64,000 nt of DNA, from NCBI GenBank assembly GCA_964036155.1, contig OZ038423.1, forward strand, positions 65,363,249 to 65,427,248, in the 5' to 3' direction. This DNA comes from Diploscapter coronatus (taxonomy: Eukaryota > Nematoda > Chromadorea > Rhabditida > Rhabditidae). The notes beneath the pieces are model-generated. The model was given only the letters and a program-made list of their open reading frames with translations. It did no database searches and was not told the origin of the DNA. Each line of letters starts with the position of its first letter. Position 1 is the stretch's first letter. This document shows, in pieces, positions 47,901 through 59,252 of this stretch. The position numbers and the translations under genes are program-made.

Positions 47901-50900
47901 CATTTCCCTGAGGTCGGAATCAGAACTCTGCACACTCCTAAGCGAGCACGCTAATGAAAGACTGTGAAGTTTCTTTTTCACGAATTATTGAGTATTCAAA
48001 TTCAACAAATTTTTAAATGTGCTCTTCTGACTATTTGAACTTTTCAGACACGAGGGACTACGACGACCGTCATTCGCAGCATTCGGGTAGAAGCGACAGA
48101 GCCGAGAGGTGGAAAGAGGACGAGTATGGACAGGCGAGAAGCAACAAGGACGGGAGAGGAGATAGCAGGGACGGGGACTACAGATTCAACACTCTCAGTG
48201 ACAGGGACAGGTGCAACTTATATAATTATCACTTTATTTATGCTTTTTTCTGCACGATCATATAATTGTCCGTAAAGAAACTGATCTCCTCGCAATTTTC
48301 CATTTTCCCTTTACACTTTGAACTTTATATAGAAAAGACTGGCTTGGAAGTTCGTAGACTGCGGCACGCTTTTTAGTATATCACAACCAGAGGTGAATCG
48401 GGATGGAGTTTTAAAATTCGCGGAACCAAAATGAAAAACATCGCTCAAAATCAGCGGAATTCCGACCCACCCCTGTTCCTAGGTCAAAAGTTCTTCAGAG
48501 CCGGAATTTTGACCAGTCTTGCATAGAATCTTGATAGATTTGCATTTAACTCAAAAATTAGAAATTACCTTAACATATTTGAGTTTTTTGTTCTACTAGG
48601 ATTTGAAAAGTTGTCTGGTGCAAGTTTTCTCTTATTTTGTCCAAGATTAGATTAATGGGATGCTGATTCTTATCCTGATTTGTTCCAGTTTTCTAGGCAG
48701 AGGTGTTAATACCCACCACTAAAGTGATGGTGATAGGGCCCAAATTTGGCGGTGGTAGTCAAAATTTCCCACTACTAACAACTGTTTCTAGGTCTAAGAA
48801 CTTTGGCTATGTGAATGCTGCTGATGCAAGGCTGAGTTCGCGAGATGATAAGGACAGGAAGGAGAAGGAAAAGGCTGAAAAGGAACTCTGGAACATTTTC
48901 CATCCTGGAGAGGAAATGTCGTCGGGGACCAAAGCGGGCAGAGAGAAAGAGAATTCCAGGGATGACAGGTTGGAGAGGAATCTTTTATAATTTGCATGTA
49001 TTTCCCCTTGTCATGACCATTTGCACGTTCGAAAATATAAAGTCTCATTTCTCAAATTTCACCAGAAATGAGCCACTTTTTGAGAATGTCGAGGAATGAT
49101 TTTCGGTATTGCTGTTATGAGGAGCAAATAAGCACTAAACTGACAATTCACTCAAATACAATTACAACGATCTCTATTTTTCAGAGCTGCTGCTGCTGGC
49201 CCGTCGACTGCATCGGCTCTGCCAGTGGCCGAAGCCTCGATCAAATCTTCCCCTGCCTCGGTTCGTTCGAGCCAACCATCCGAAGCTGCACTCGACCTAT
49301 ATCAGGCACCCACCGAGAGAATGGCTGGGATGAGTCTGGCAGACGAGAAGCTTGGGAAGGAACTGACTGCCATCGAGGCTCAGGACGCAGAGGCCAGACA
49401 GTCGATGCTCAGCAATTCCCATGTCAAGGTTTTCTGTACGGAGGTGGGACATTCCGGGATGACAAGTGAATGAATGACTAAATGATTCGTTCCAGATGGC
49501 AGACGCTTTCGTGTCCTGCAACAGAAAATTCCTGTCCATCGAGGAGGCTCTCGAACTCACTTACTTCATGGTCGAGGTGCGCAGTCATTTGCAATTTTAC
49601 TATTATCACTATCTTTTATATATTCATTTCATTTTTCATTACTACCACAACTTTATGACCTTTGAGAATTATCGGGTTGTCGCATAAGCTCCTGATCCTT
49701 TTTTCAAAACGGTCAGAACGTACGCGGCAACCCAATAGATAAATTTACCTTAACTTCCTCCTTATTGTCTTTTCTTTTGTTCTTTCTGCTATCCGTTTTC
49801 TTTCTTTCGGAAGAAGAGAAGTAGGGAATTAAAAATATTGCATTAAATTTACTTTTATCGTTCAGAATGAACATTTTCTTATTTATCGCAACTCATTAGG
49901 CTTATAGTTTTATAAATTTTCGTCCGTGAGACTAATAATTTGAATCTCTTTTCAGGAGATCTGTAAGACCTTCGAGATCGAGTACACGGGCAAACAATTC
50001 ACGAGGATGTTGCGGAAGATGTGCATCCTCCACCTGGCGATCTACTTCCCCAACTACTTCCTCTACAATCCATACAGTCAGTTTATTATCATCCATACTT
50101 TGTACTGTTTTCCTTGCTATAAATATGTGCTCAAAAACAAAATTAAAGCGCGAATAGTAGTCGTTCACAAACGCTTCGCTTTTATTTTTCATTATTTCTT
50201 TCCAGAGATTGTGATTTCTCCTCAAAAGTGTTTGGATATTTTCGTGGAGAATTCACAATCTTTGGCGAAAAATGATGGAAAATGAGAGGAAAGCGAAGCA
50301 TTTGTGAACGATCATTATTCGCGCTTCGATTTGGTCATTTGAGCGCATTTCTAGCATGGAAAATTCACAAAGCATGAGCGATATTCTTACTTTTCTACCT
50401 AAACTTTTATTTAAGTTTATCACGTAAAAATGTTTTCAATTGGAATGAAGTTTTGAAGGAAATTGTACTAATGGCTAAAATTGCGTTCAGATACTAAGAA
50501 GTTTAGTCAGATTGCCTCTGCGACCTACCCCCATAAATATTTCATCCACATTTTTGTGTCTCTAGCCTTAGATTATTTTTTAAGAAAATACCCTTGCGCA
50601 TGTTGGCGTCTTGAATATGGTTTCATTCATGCGACCTATACCCTGTGTTATTTTTAATCTGACTAAAATGCTTCTTATATCTGATTTCATCTTTTTTTAA
50701 TTGTTTGAAAAAAAAACAATTTATTAGAAGTAGTTTCAACTGATTGTGGTTTGCGAAACATTTTGGAAGGATATCGTTAATTAAAAATTCAGCAATAATC
50801 ATTAGCATTTACTTCGCTGAAGATCTTGTTGAAAACGTTTTCGATAATCATCTAGAAAGGAATTTGTCTTGAAACTATAAGCAAAAACTAAAATACGATG

Positions 50901-51221
50901 TGTCTTATTATTATAAATTCGACTGATTTACTTATTTCAGAGAAAACGCTTATGATCAGTAACGCGGGTCTGCGCGATCTGCCCAGCAATCCTGAAAAGG
51001 CAGTTCGACTATCGCCCCATCCGAACGACAAACACTTAGAGCAGTTCTTCACGAATTTGCCTCCAGGCCTAACCGTTTCGCGCACTGCAGTGGTGCCTCC
51101 GCCGCCCGGCCTGGTTCAGGGACTTTCTCCTCCTCCCGGCCTCAGTCGCTCTCGCGCCCCCGATACCAACTCATCCAAACCACCTGGCTTGCCCTTTGGC
51201 AAACTCAAATTCTCCAAGTAA
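44934..51221 (+). CDS. LOTUS/OST-HTH-domain protein with RD/Y-rich middle and PPPGL motifs
   Basis: Eleven exons with consistent phases: 44934-45016, 46066-46168, 46828-47066, 47265-47432, 47601-47857, 48048-48210, 48792-48968, 49185-49428, 49496-49576, 49956-50076, 50941-51221. They give 638 residues. Residues 1 to about 75 look like a LOTUS/OST-HTH fold (VLSANVANGCSIPELCKDFK, then FGLDLLVLCKDAGFQTVSSY and WSLIPGAFPQL). Next is an RGG-like stretch, then a long disordered Arg/Asp/Tyr/Ser-rich region (DYRDRNSYRDYDRNRDSGYD). From about residue 430 a structured helical region follows, including CNRKFLSIEEALELTYFMVE and FTRMLRKMCILHLAIYFPNY. The C-terminus carries LPPGL, PPPPGL, PPPGL and KPPGL. 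LOTUS proteins bind Vasa helicases or RNA in germ granules; PPPG-hydrophobic motifs are GYF-domain ligands. No orthologue is recognised with certainty. It is probably the second gene of an operon with SF3B2. Confidence 0.85.
46491..46790. repeat. Long inverted repeat (about 108-bp arms) in a LOTUS-gene intron
   Basis: Left arm 46491-46598 and right arm 46682-46790 share AATATCGAATATTTGGCTGG and its reverse complement within a near-continuous match of around 88-90% by eye. The spacer is about 83 bp. The right arm ends 37 bp before the exon-3 start (46828). It looks like a young MITE. No coding capacity. Confidence 0.9.
48391..48480. repeat. Degenerate inverted-repeat element, family A copy 2
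   Basis: Left end CCAGAGGTGAATCGGGAT. The right end reverse-complemented is CAGGGGTGGGTCGGAAT. Arms are imperfect. It shares CCAGAGGTG with the element at 24165. It lies in a LOTUS-gene intron. Confidence 0.45.
50111..50360. repeat. Near-full-length palindrome of about 250 bp in a LOTUS-gene intron
   Basis: The left half (50111-50228) and right half (50243-50360) pair along almost their whole length. Conserved blocks are GCGCGAATA, CGTTCACAAACGCTTCGCTT against its partner (one mismatch), AGATTGTGA and GTGCTCAAA/TTTGAGCGCA. The centre is near 50236. The left half begins 35 bp past the exon-10 donor (50077). Confidence 0.88.
50510..50580. repeat. Dispersed repeat, family B copy 2
   Basis: CCTCTGCGACCTACCCCC (50516-50533), followed by TCTCTAGCCTTAGATTA further along, is the reverse-oriented relative of the copy at 37503-37600. 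It lies in the same LOTUS-gene intron as the 250-bp palindrome. Confidence 0.65.
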
Positions 51222-54200
51222 AAGCAGCTTCATAGTCACTCAGCTTTTTTCACTTATGCACATCGAACTATCCTACTCGTTTCTTTTTCCGTAATTTATC
51301 TGCTGCCTTTGTCTCTCATTTTCATCTTCTAAATCACACAAGGGAAACTATCATTGTGTTACTCACAGAATCGATTCAAATCTGCAGAATAAGTCACTTC
51401 GGACCTCCTGATAAAAGATATCAGGATTAAGAATGCCCACTGTGCAACTTATTTTTTCAAATTGGTGCCAAAAAGTTGTTTTTCCTTTTCTCTGCATTGC
51501 AAACATTAATAATTGAAAAATTAGCGTACATTACTTCGAGAGTTAACAATGCCATTACTCGTTGCAGCAGAAAAGTTTCGGAAAAGGAAAATTTAAGCCA
51601 GATTTTGGAATCAGGGTGCACAAAGGGTACTTTTAATCAGATCTCCGTTATCAGTAGGTCTGAATTGACTTACCTTGAAAATATGAACCAAATCGGTGAG
51701 TAACAACACTGATAGTTTTCTTTGTAAATTATCTGCACAATCAGTGCATTGCCTTATCCAAAGCGGTTAATTCTAAGGGTTGTCTTTAAAATTTAACTAG
51801 AATTGCTAATCTTATCAGTAGATTTATCCTTTTCTATCAAAATTACGTGAATATTAGCAATTACTCTGATAAGATAGAAAGAGGAAATGAATTTTGAGGG
51901 AGGACCAACGGTCCCTACCTATAGTAGCGTTAAAAGTTTATTTTCAAGGCCAGAGAAATATTTTTTGAAAGTTTATTTTTCAGTAGGAAATAAATTATTC
52001 AAATGAAAGAAATCTTTTACCAAATTTTTTCCGTAGTGATTGTGAATTTAACGTTGATTTTATTATTTTAAAAATCTTTTATAGCTAGAGAACGCAAATG
52101 CTCAAATTTGAGTATAATAGTTGGCATGATTTTCGTCAATATAGCTTTCAGTGCACTGTTTGAATGCACCTGAATTTTTTATCAAGATTTCAAAACAGGT
52201 TTTATAAGAAATTTAAAACTACAAAAGTTTCCGTTGGGCCGACTGAAAAATCAACGAAAACGCCTATTTTTCCGGTTTATGGGGTGCTAAAAGTGTCCAA
52301 AATCCGATCCATTGAAAGCGCAACCGAGCGCACTTGAAAGAATGCTCCTATAAGTATGAGGATGATTTCCTAAAAATTTTCAAGTTCCTACGATGAATGC
52401 CCAAAAATGCTCAACTCGCCAAGATTTTTCTCTTTTTTGAGAGAATTTGCAAAAATTAACAAGTTACATGCGTTATTTCGAAGTTTTCTCATTTATGAGC
52501 ATGATATTTGCTCATTTTCATAACTAACCACCAGCAAGGAGGACATCCAGTTGAGTAATTGATGCGACATTCGATGATTTTTTTTGAAGGAGAAGTGATC
52601 ATCGATTGTCGAGTGAAATCAATCAAAAATGAGTTTAAATTCCAATTTTCATTACACAAGAAATTGGAAAATTTTGCAAGGGCAATTATCGAATTAATTA
52701 GGGATTTAGACCGGCTCAAATTGAGTTTTTCTTTTCTATTAGGATATTTTAGGGGTCAAGCAATATTTATGCAAGCTTCAAATCTCACGAACATCAAGTT
52801 TGTAAAAGCACTTCCGTTCTCTATGTATAGCCATTGCACATTTTAATAGTTCTTTGATCACTAACAATGCATGAATATTCTCACACCTGAATGTTCAGTT
52901 TGAATTGCGCGATATTTTGATCCTTCTTTCCCTCTGTTGCTTGTCGACAATCGGTTGTATTCGTCTTTCTTCGAGAAATCCAATCCTTGTCGAGCAGAAC
53001 CTTGCTACCCTTTGGACCGATTAATTAGAACCCAAAAATGAAAGCAAGGAAACAGAAAACCCCTGCTGATACACGTGAGGCTGTCAAATAGAGGACTGAC
53101 AGAATAGAACAATTCCAATATTCTCTTCTCCTTGCCCAGATCTTCGCTATTGGAATTTTTCTATTCTTGTATATTTCATTTCTATCTCTTCACATTTCAT
53201 ATTGTCATTTCGTATCATCAGAATTGAGGTGTTATGAAACTCCAATTTCGATAGTTGTAGGGTTGAAATGAACCTTTCACTATCCAAAGATCCAACTTTA
53301 AACTTTCGAAAAATATTTCTATCTCGAGACACTCCTGATTGAAACTTCACTCTTCGTGTATTTTCACTCGAGTGCGTAGTGTACCATTTCCTCTGCGGAG
53401 TTTTCCTGACCATTAGCTGTGGTTTTGTTCAGATCAAGTCACGTGGAAATCGTGGGAGCGTTAGATTTCCCTGGAAAAGTGGGCAACTCGAGTGCCAGTG
53501 CCTAGTGCAGGGCAACCACCAGAAAATGCAGTCATTCGATTGCTCGGGGAGCATAAAAACATTGCTTCGGCTTATTTTGGTTGCCACAAATCAAGTAGAA
53601 AATGTGTGTGCATATGCATTGTGCGGTTGTGCAGCTGGAGAGAATGGAGAATTCTTCGTGGATGGCCCAGGTTACTCTTTAAACTCGTTTTTGCTACTTG
53701 TTAATTCTCCTTTCAAAGCTACTGTGTAACTACGTGAGAATTCTCAGTGTAATTCAATCTCTTCGCGTTCATAATTGCTTGATGTCACTTTATTCACTAT
53801 TTGCATATCTACTCAACTCTATTTCAAGTTCATATCGAATCTCGAATTCTCTTGCTTCTATTTTTTGCGTTCAGAGTCCACTCCTCCTTGTTTGTTTGCC
53901 TGCTAAATTCTGATTGAATTTTGAGAATGGGTTGTTCCTGCAGCCCAATTGACTTCTGCTTTCAGTTCGAGTCGACTCTAATCTCGTTACCTTTCCTCCC
54001 TGTGACTCTCCTAAGATATCACACCTCGTGTCATCTCTGCAGATTTGCAATTTCCCCTGGTCTATAATTGGTAAGTCGGTTGCCGGTTGCCGTGCCAATC
54101 AGGTCACTTTTTCAGCCCTTTATCCTTCAGTTTGTCTGTTGCATTTCTGCATCTGCATCGCATCATTTCGTATTCTTTTGTTCTCCTTTTAAGTCACGTT

Positions 54201-57200
54201 TTCATTTTCCCACCTCCTGCACTTCTTTTTGTAACCCTATTAGTTGGATTTAGAACGCATGTGTGGTATTGTCAACGATCGATAACTTGAAATGAAATAA
54301 ATGGTGCACAGATTCGAATATGCAAAATGTGCATTGCGCATTTACCAATAATCGCCAAACTCATTACCTATATATATAGAAAGCAGTTTTCGGAATTTTC
54401 TTCCCGAGCCCTTGCACGTTAGCCCTTTTCAACAGCCGAATCGTGATCTACGTACAGAATTACCCACGCGGTGCAAAAATCAGTCGAATCGGATGCGGAC
54501 ACCTCATAAAGTTTTTTGTTAGCATATTATTTATAGATATTCCGATCACATGCTCGGGAATCTCATTCGTATCGTTTTTTCTTTAGATTTTCCTTCAGCT
54601 GCAGAGCCGTTCCTCTGTCCTACTTCTGTTCTCATTTTGTGTAGGCGCATCAACAGCTTTTCTCTGCTTATTTGGCTACCGCTTTGATGGTTAATTGAAT
54701 CAGAGAAAGGACGAGAAGAGATGCATATTGGCTGAAGCAAAGAATGTAGAAGAAGATATGGGCTGGTGAGGCAAATGCAGATCGACACTTGCCCACTCGC
54801 CATAGAAACTGCACTTATCAACTGCAACAATTGAGTTAGTCGTGTTTTCCGTGCATATTCTTATGATAAGACTCTTCTGCCTCTTGTTTCGTCTTCTTGT
54901 AAATGTGATGAGTAAGTGACAAGTGTTGATGGAATTGTCTATTTTTGGCTGAAGTATAAAATTTCATAAGATTGATACATGAAAATATCCCTGGCGCATC
55001 CTACTGGATTTAATTATAACTCATTTTTGTACTAGAACATTTTGCTCTTTATCCTACATTTTACCGACAAATATAGGATGACCAAAAGTAGATTTGCAAT
55101 TAGTTTCGTTCTGCAAATTTCGATTGAATTCAATGATACTGAAATTTGAATGGCTGGATTTGTTGAATGCGTTCCAGGCTCTATGAATTGCTGTTGCAAA
55201 CTGCAAATGTTAATTATTAGCAGATCTTCCCTCGGATATCATTCAGCTCAATTCCGAATTGCCAGTTATCTGCCTAAAGACTCGCACTTTGCACTTTCCA
55301 CGTAGGTTCTTGCATTTTTGTACTTCTCTTTTTCTCATTTTGATGGAAATTTGGTCGAAAAATTCATCTCTTTCGAGCCTACCTCCGGGGGTTTCCTAGG
55401 CTGGTTATTTATAAATTGATTCAATTTTGCCTCGCAACGATGGCCTCTTCCTGGCCTGGCTCTTTTCACACGTTCTTTATTAAAATTTTTCACTTGCCAT
55501 ACAATTTCTGCCTGCTTTATGCAGTTCGCTCTGTATAATTTTATTTGTGCCTATGATTTTTAAATTTCATTTCAATTGCACTGCTGCTATGCTGCAGTGC
55601 GGAAGTGAACGGAAAATCGTCAGAGTTTGTGCCTTGTTTTGAATATCATAAAGCGGAATTGTTTGTAGGAACTCGGTAATCAGTTTGTTATCCCCCGAAA
55701 ATTTCTGGCCTTGATGTATTTAGAAATCAAACTATCTTCTAAAAATTTTCATTCATTGATGGCTGGAATTCTATTTTTTGAAAATTTTCGTAAACCCGGA
55801 ATCGGAATCATAATTTTAATCACTACTGTTTCCATTTCAATATCTTTAACGAAACGTACATAAAATTAGCTCTGAAAGCGATTTAATAAGAATATCACAA
55901 AATTATTATGATTCCTTAACTAGGCTCGTTCTATATCTTCAAATTTACAGCCTGGAGAAATGGCATCAATTTTATAAATGAGTACTCTAAATGATAGTTA
56001 AACTTTACGATTTAACGGACGCTAAATTCTGTGTTGCCTCATTGATGACGGCGATAAATTAATTGCTAAGATATAAATAATTCACACGTATTTTCTAAAA
56101 ATATTGAATCCATCATATCAAGAACAGCTTGCCTCTGTCCGTTCATTTTCAGTTGCTGTCACAGGGTTCGTGTCACTTTGCCTTCTGACTTTGCATCCAT
56201 CCGACCCTTCTGCCACTCTCCCCTCCCCTTTACTTCATTCGTTCGTTCATTTTCCTAATCTTCTGTCTGTCAGCCTTTCCATTCTCCTCTACGTGATTAT
56301 GTGAGTGTTTCATATTTTCATTCTTCTTCTCGTGACATCTGCTTTTTCCCGGTTTCTTCATTCTTCATTTCAACATGATTTATTATCGAAATGTGCAGCG
56401 GCTGGCAATTTGACAGAGCAACTCGCAGTCTTTCATCGCGATGGCATATCAGAGATTATTCGCATCGCAATTAGAGAAGTTTGATTGTTGATTGGAGGGG
56501 AGGGGATTAATTTGTCGGAATAGTCAGAAATTCAGCAGAACATGGGAATGAAGTGGAGACGAACAGGGAGAATGAGGCATGGGAGAATATGGGAGTTTCT
56601 GAGACAAGGCAAGGAGGGATAAGCAGAGGACATATGTGCTTGTCATTTGCACATTTTCTACTTTTCCACCCGGCGGCCTCACGCAACTTCTCTTCCCATT
56701 CCCTTCCCATATTGCCTTTGCCTCCGGCCTCTCGATATTTCATCTCCTTTTGTTTCTCGTGTCTGCCTCAGCCTCTCCCTGTCTTTTCTGTCTGGTTGAA
56801 CTTCATAACACATTTCAATGCTTCAATTCGAACGTCTCCCTATCATTTTGTCTTTATCTCTTCCCCTTCCTCTCCCTCTTCCCATCTCTCCACTTTCATT
56901 TTCGCTGAAAATTTTACAGCTCGTTCGCAAGTTTAATCCCGAAAAGTCTCGAGAAAAATAACTGGCTGAACCTTCTGCAAACTCAGTGAAATAAACAGTT
57001 CTTAGAAAATTGATCAGAGTTTAGTCCAGAAAAAGTAGGATATTTTGAAGAGTTGACAAGGAAAGTGTTTCACCTACTTGAGATATTATTGCGTTAGAAA
57101 TTCTACACCTTGCGTAAGATAGTTTTCTCTTTGCATGCTGATCTTCGTAAAACGAAGCATGCACTTCGATAATAAGCATAAGAGAGATGAAGATGAGAAA

Positions 57201-59252
57201 ATAGTGATAAAACTAAACTACTGGATATACGACTACTTTCGGCTTTATATACAGTACCTAAAATCTTTACATTTTCTTCGTTTTGTCATCTTTCATCTTC
57301 AAAATCGTGAATCAACGTTTTCATCATCAACTTTTACTTTGAATTTCCTTTCCCTTTGGGCCGTTCATTTACTAGGAGTCTTTTCATGAGTTTTTCATAG
57401 AGCATTTCCGCATGCGTCTTTAGCCTCGCAATCACTCTCTTGGACCTGAAAACTGCCTGAAAATATATGGACAGAATTAGGCAGGCAGTTTGAGAGATGG
57501 CTTGTGCAACTGCTTGCCTCCTACAAAGATTCTCCATCATATTCCTGATTGCTCGATTGCCTTAGTTAGCGTTCCCCACTGTTCGTCATAAGTGCTAAGT
57601 GCAAATGAGCTGCCTTTCTGTGCTCTGCCCTGTGCCTACTTCCGCACCCCTCTGCAGTCCTGTTTGTGAGAGAATTCGAGTGTCTCCCTCTTGTTCGTCG
57701 ATCATTCGAATAACACACATAAGGCAGTGATTTCCATTTATAACCTCCTAACTGATTGCTTCAACGGTAACTCCCAAAATGGCCCTCCTGAGCTAAGATA
57801 TTTTCTCATGGACTTCGGAGTCTTCTTTATCTACTGAAATGATTTTCTAAAATTTTCTGTACACTCCAAGCATCACGAACTAATTTCAAATCTTATCTAT
57901 TGGGTTAGAAAATATTCTTGAGAAAATTTATATTGCGCCTACATTCAATGGCCCTTAAATCTTTGTTGCTTTCGAATTTTCTCGCTGCTGATTTACCTAC
58001 TTGTGAAGTACCGACCAGCTTAGACTACCAGACTTTGAAGACTAGATCTTCACAATGTTCGTGCAAGATTCATCTAGATTGGTGCATCTCATGTGACTTA
58101 AAGAGCAACGCAAAAATTAGGAAATTATGCCAAGGTTTTTAACGCCACAATATCAACGTATGAAATCCTATGTGTTTAAATGAGGCGTCAAAATAGTGCG
58201 CAAAATCCACGCTCCCCGTTTTTCGAGTGAAAAGAGATAAGGCGGAGGTTTTATTCGCGATTCCATTCGTCAGAATTTTATTTATGCAAATATCCCCGCC
58301 GCCATTCGGGCGACGCGGTGATATTTTCACCATCCTCACTTGTTCATTTTTAGAGCAGTGCATTGTTAAGTTCGTTTGCAGTTTTTCGTAATTGTACTTT
58401 GGAATTTCTCCGAATTCTCAGAGTTGAAGTGTTGAAGTGAACGCTGAAAATTTGCTCGACTTTTGCAGATGTGTTTCCATTTCAAATACAACCGAGTTTC
58501 CAATTCCTCCGTTTCTCGTACTTGTCCTGTCAGCTTTCATTCTTCTTTCGTCTTCCACTCGAATAACTTCCTCTTCACTTTTTATATCTTCATATCATTT
58601 GAATTCTTCTTCTTCTTCTTCTTCTTGTCCAGATTTTTCTATTTCTGTTTTAGTTGAAGACCTTTTGACGTACATATTTTGTGGAAGAACGGCAATCCCC
58701 CAAAAAGGGCTATAAGCTGGGAAAAAGTTCATTTTTATTGTTCCGATTTGTCAAATCTTAGATTTAATTGCTGCGCATTTTGTGATTCCTTTGTTCTTCT
58801 TGTTCCATTGCATAATTATTGCCTCTGCCCTGTCGCTCTACATGTTTGCAGTCATTCAATCTTTCGTGCTCCTCTTGTGTTTCTGCCCTTCCTCGTCGTT
58901 TCTCAGAATCAGTTCCGTCTTCTGCCTTTATCTGTTTCTGATTCCTGTGCCATTCCTTCATTCCCAATTCTCCCCTTCCATTCCTTCCATTTCATTGCAG
59001 TTTTCCATTCTCCATTCTCCATGCACTTCCATATGCATCTTTGCACTAGTTCATTTGATTTCCTCCCGTTTTCGTAGTTTTTCCCGACCTCCCAAAATGA
59101 CCTTCAATATTTTGGCACTTCGAAAAATTGGAACTCGAACTTCGTATTTTTCCGAGTCTATCTCTAATTCCGTAGTTCCTAATGACTTGTTTTCTGTTTC
59201 AGATCTTCTCGGTCAGTTCTCCTCATCGACTTGTGATGGCTCGCTCTGCCCG
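51222..59252. other. About 8 kb without a supportable gene
   Basis: The first few hundred bases are the LOTUS-gene 3' UTR. The rest is AT-rich, with strongly pyrimidine-rich plus-strand tracts at about 56100-56310, 56640-56930 and 58440-59080 (including a TTC run at 58607-58626). Open frames here are short or compositionally biased, with no domain. It is probably the upstream regulatory region of the channel gene at 59253, plus decayed repeats. Small non-coding RNAs cannot be excluded by eye. Confidence 0.5.

Noticed and set aside
47597..47935. Cys/Ser/His-rich minus-strand frame of 112 codons
   Set aside because: Antisense shadow of the Arg/Asp/Tyr-rich LOTUS exon; the bias follows from codons on the other strand.
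51800..51890. Inverted similarity around GAATTGCTAATCTTATCAG and CTGATAAGATAG
   Set aside because: Arms are short, AT-rich and out of register; chance is likely.
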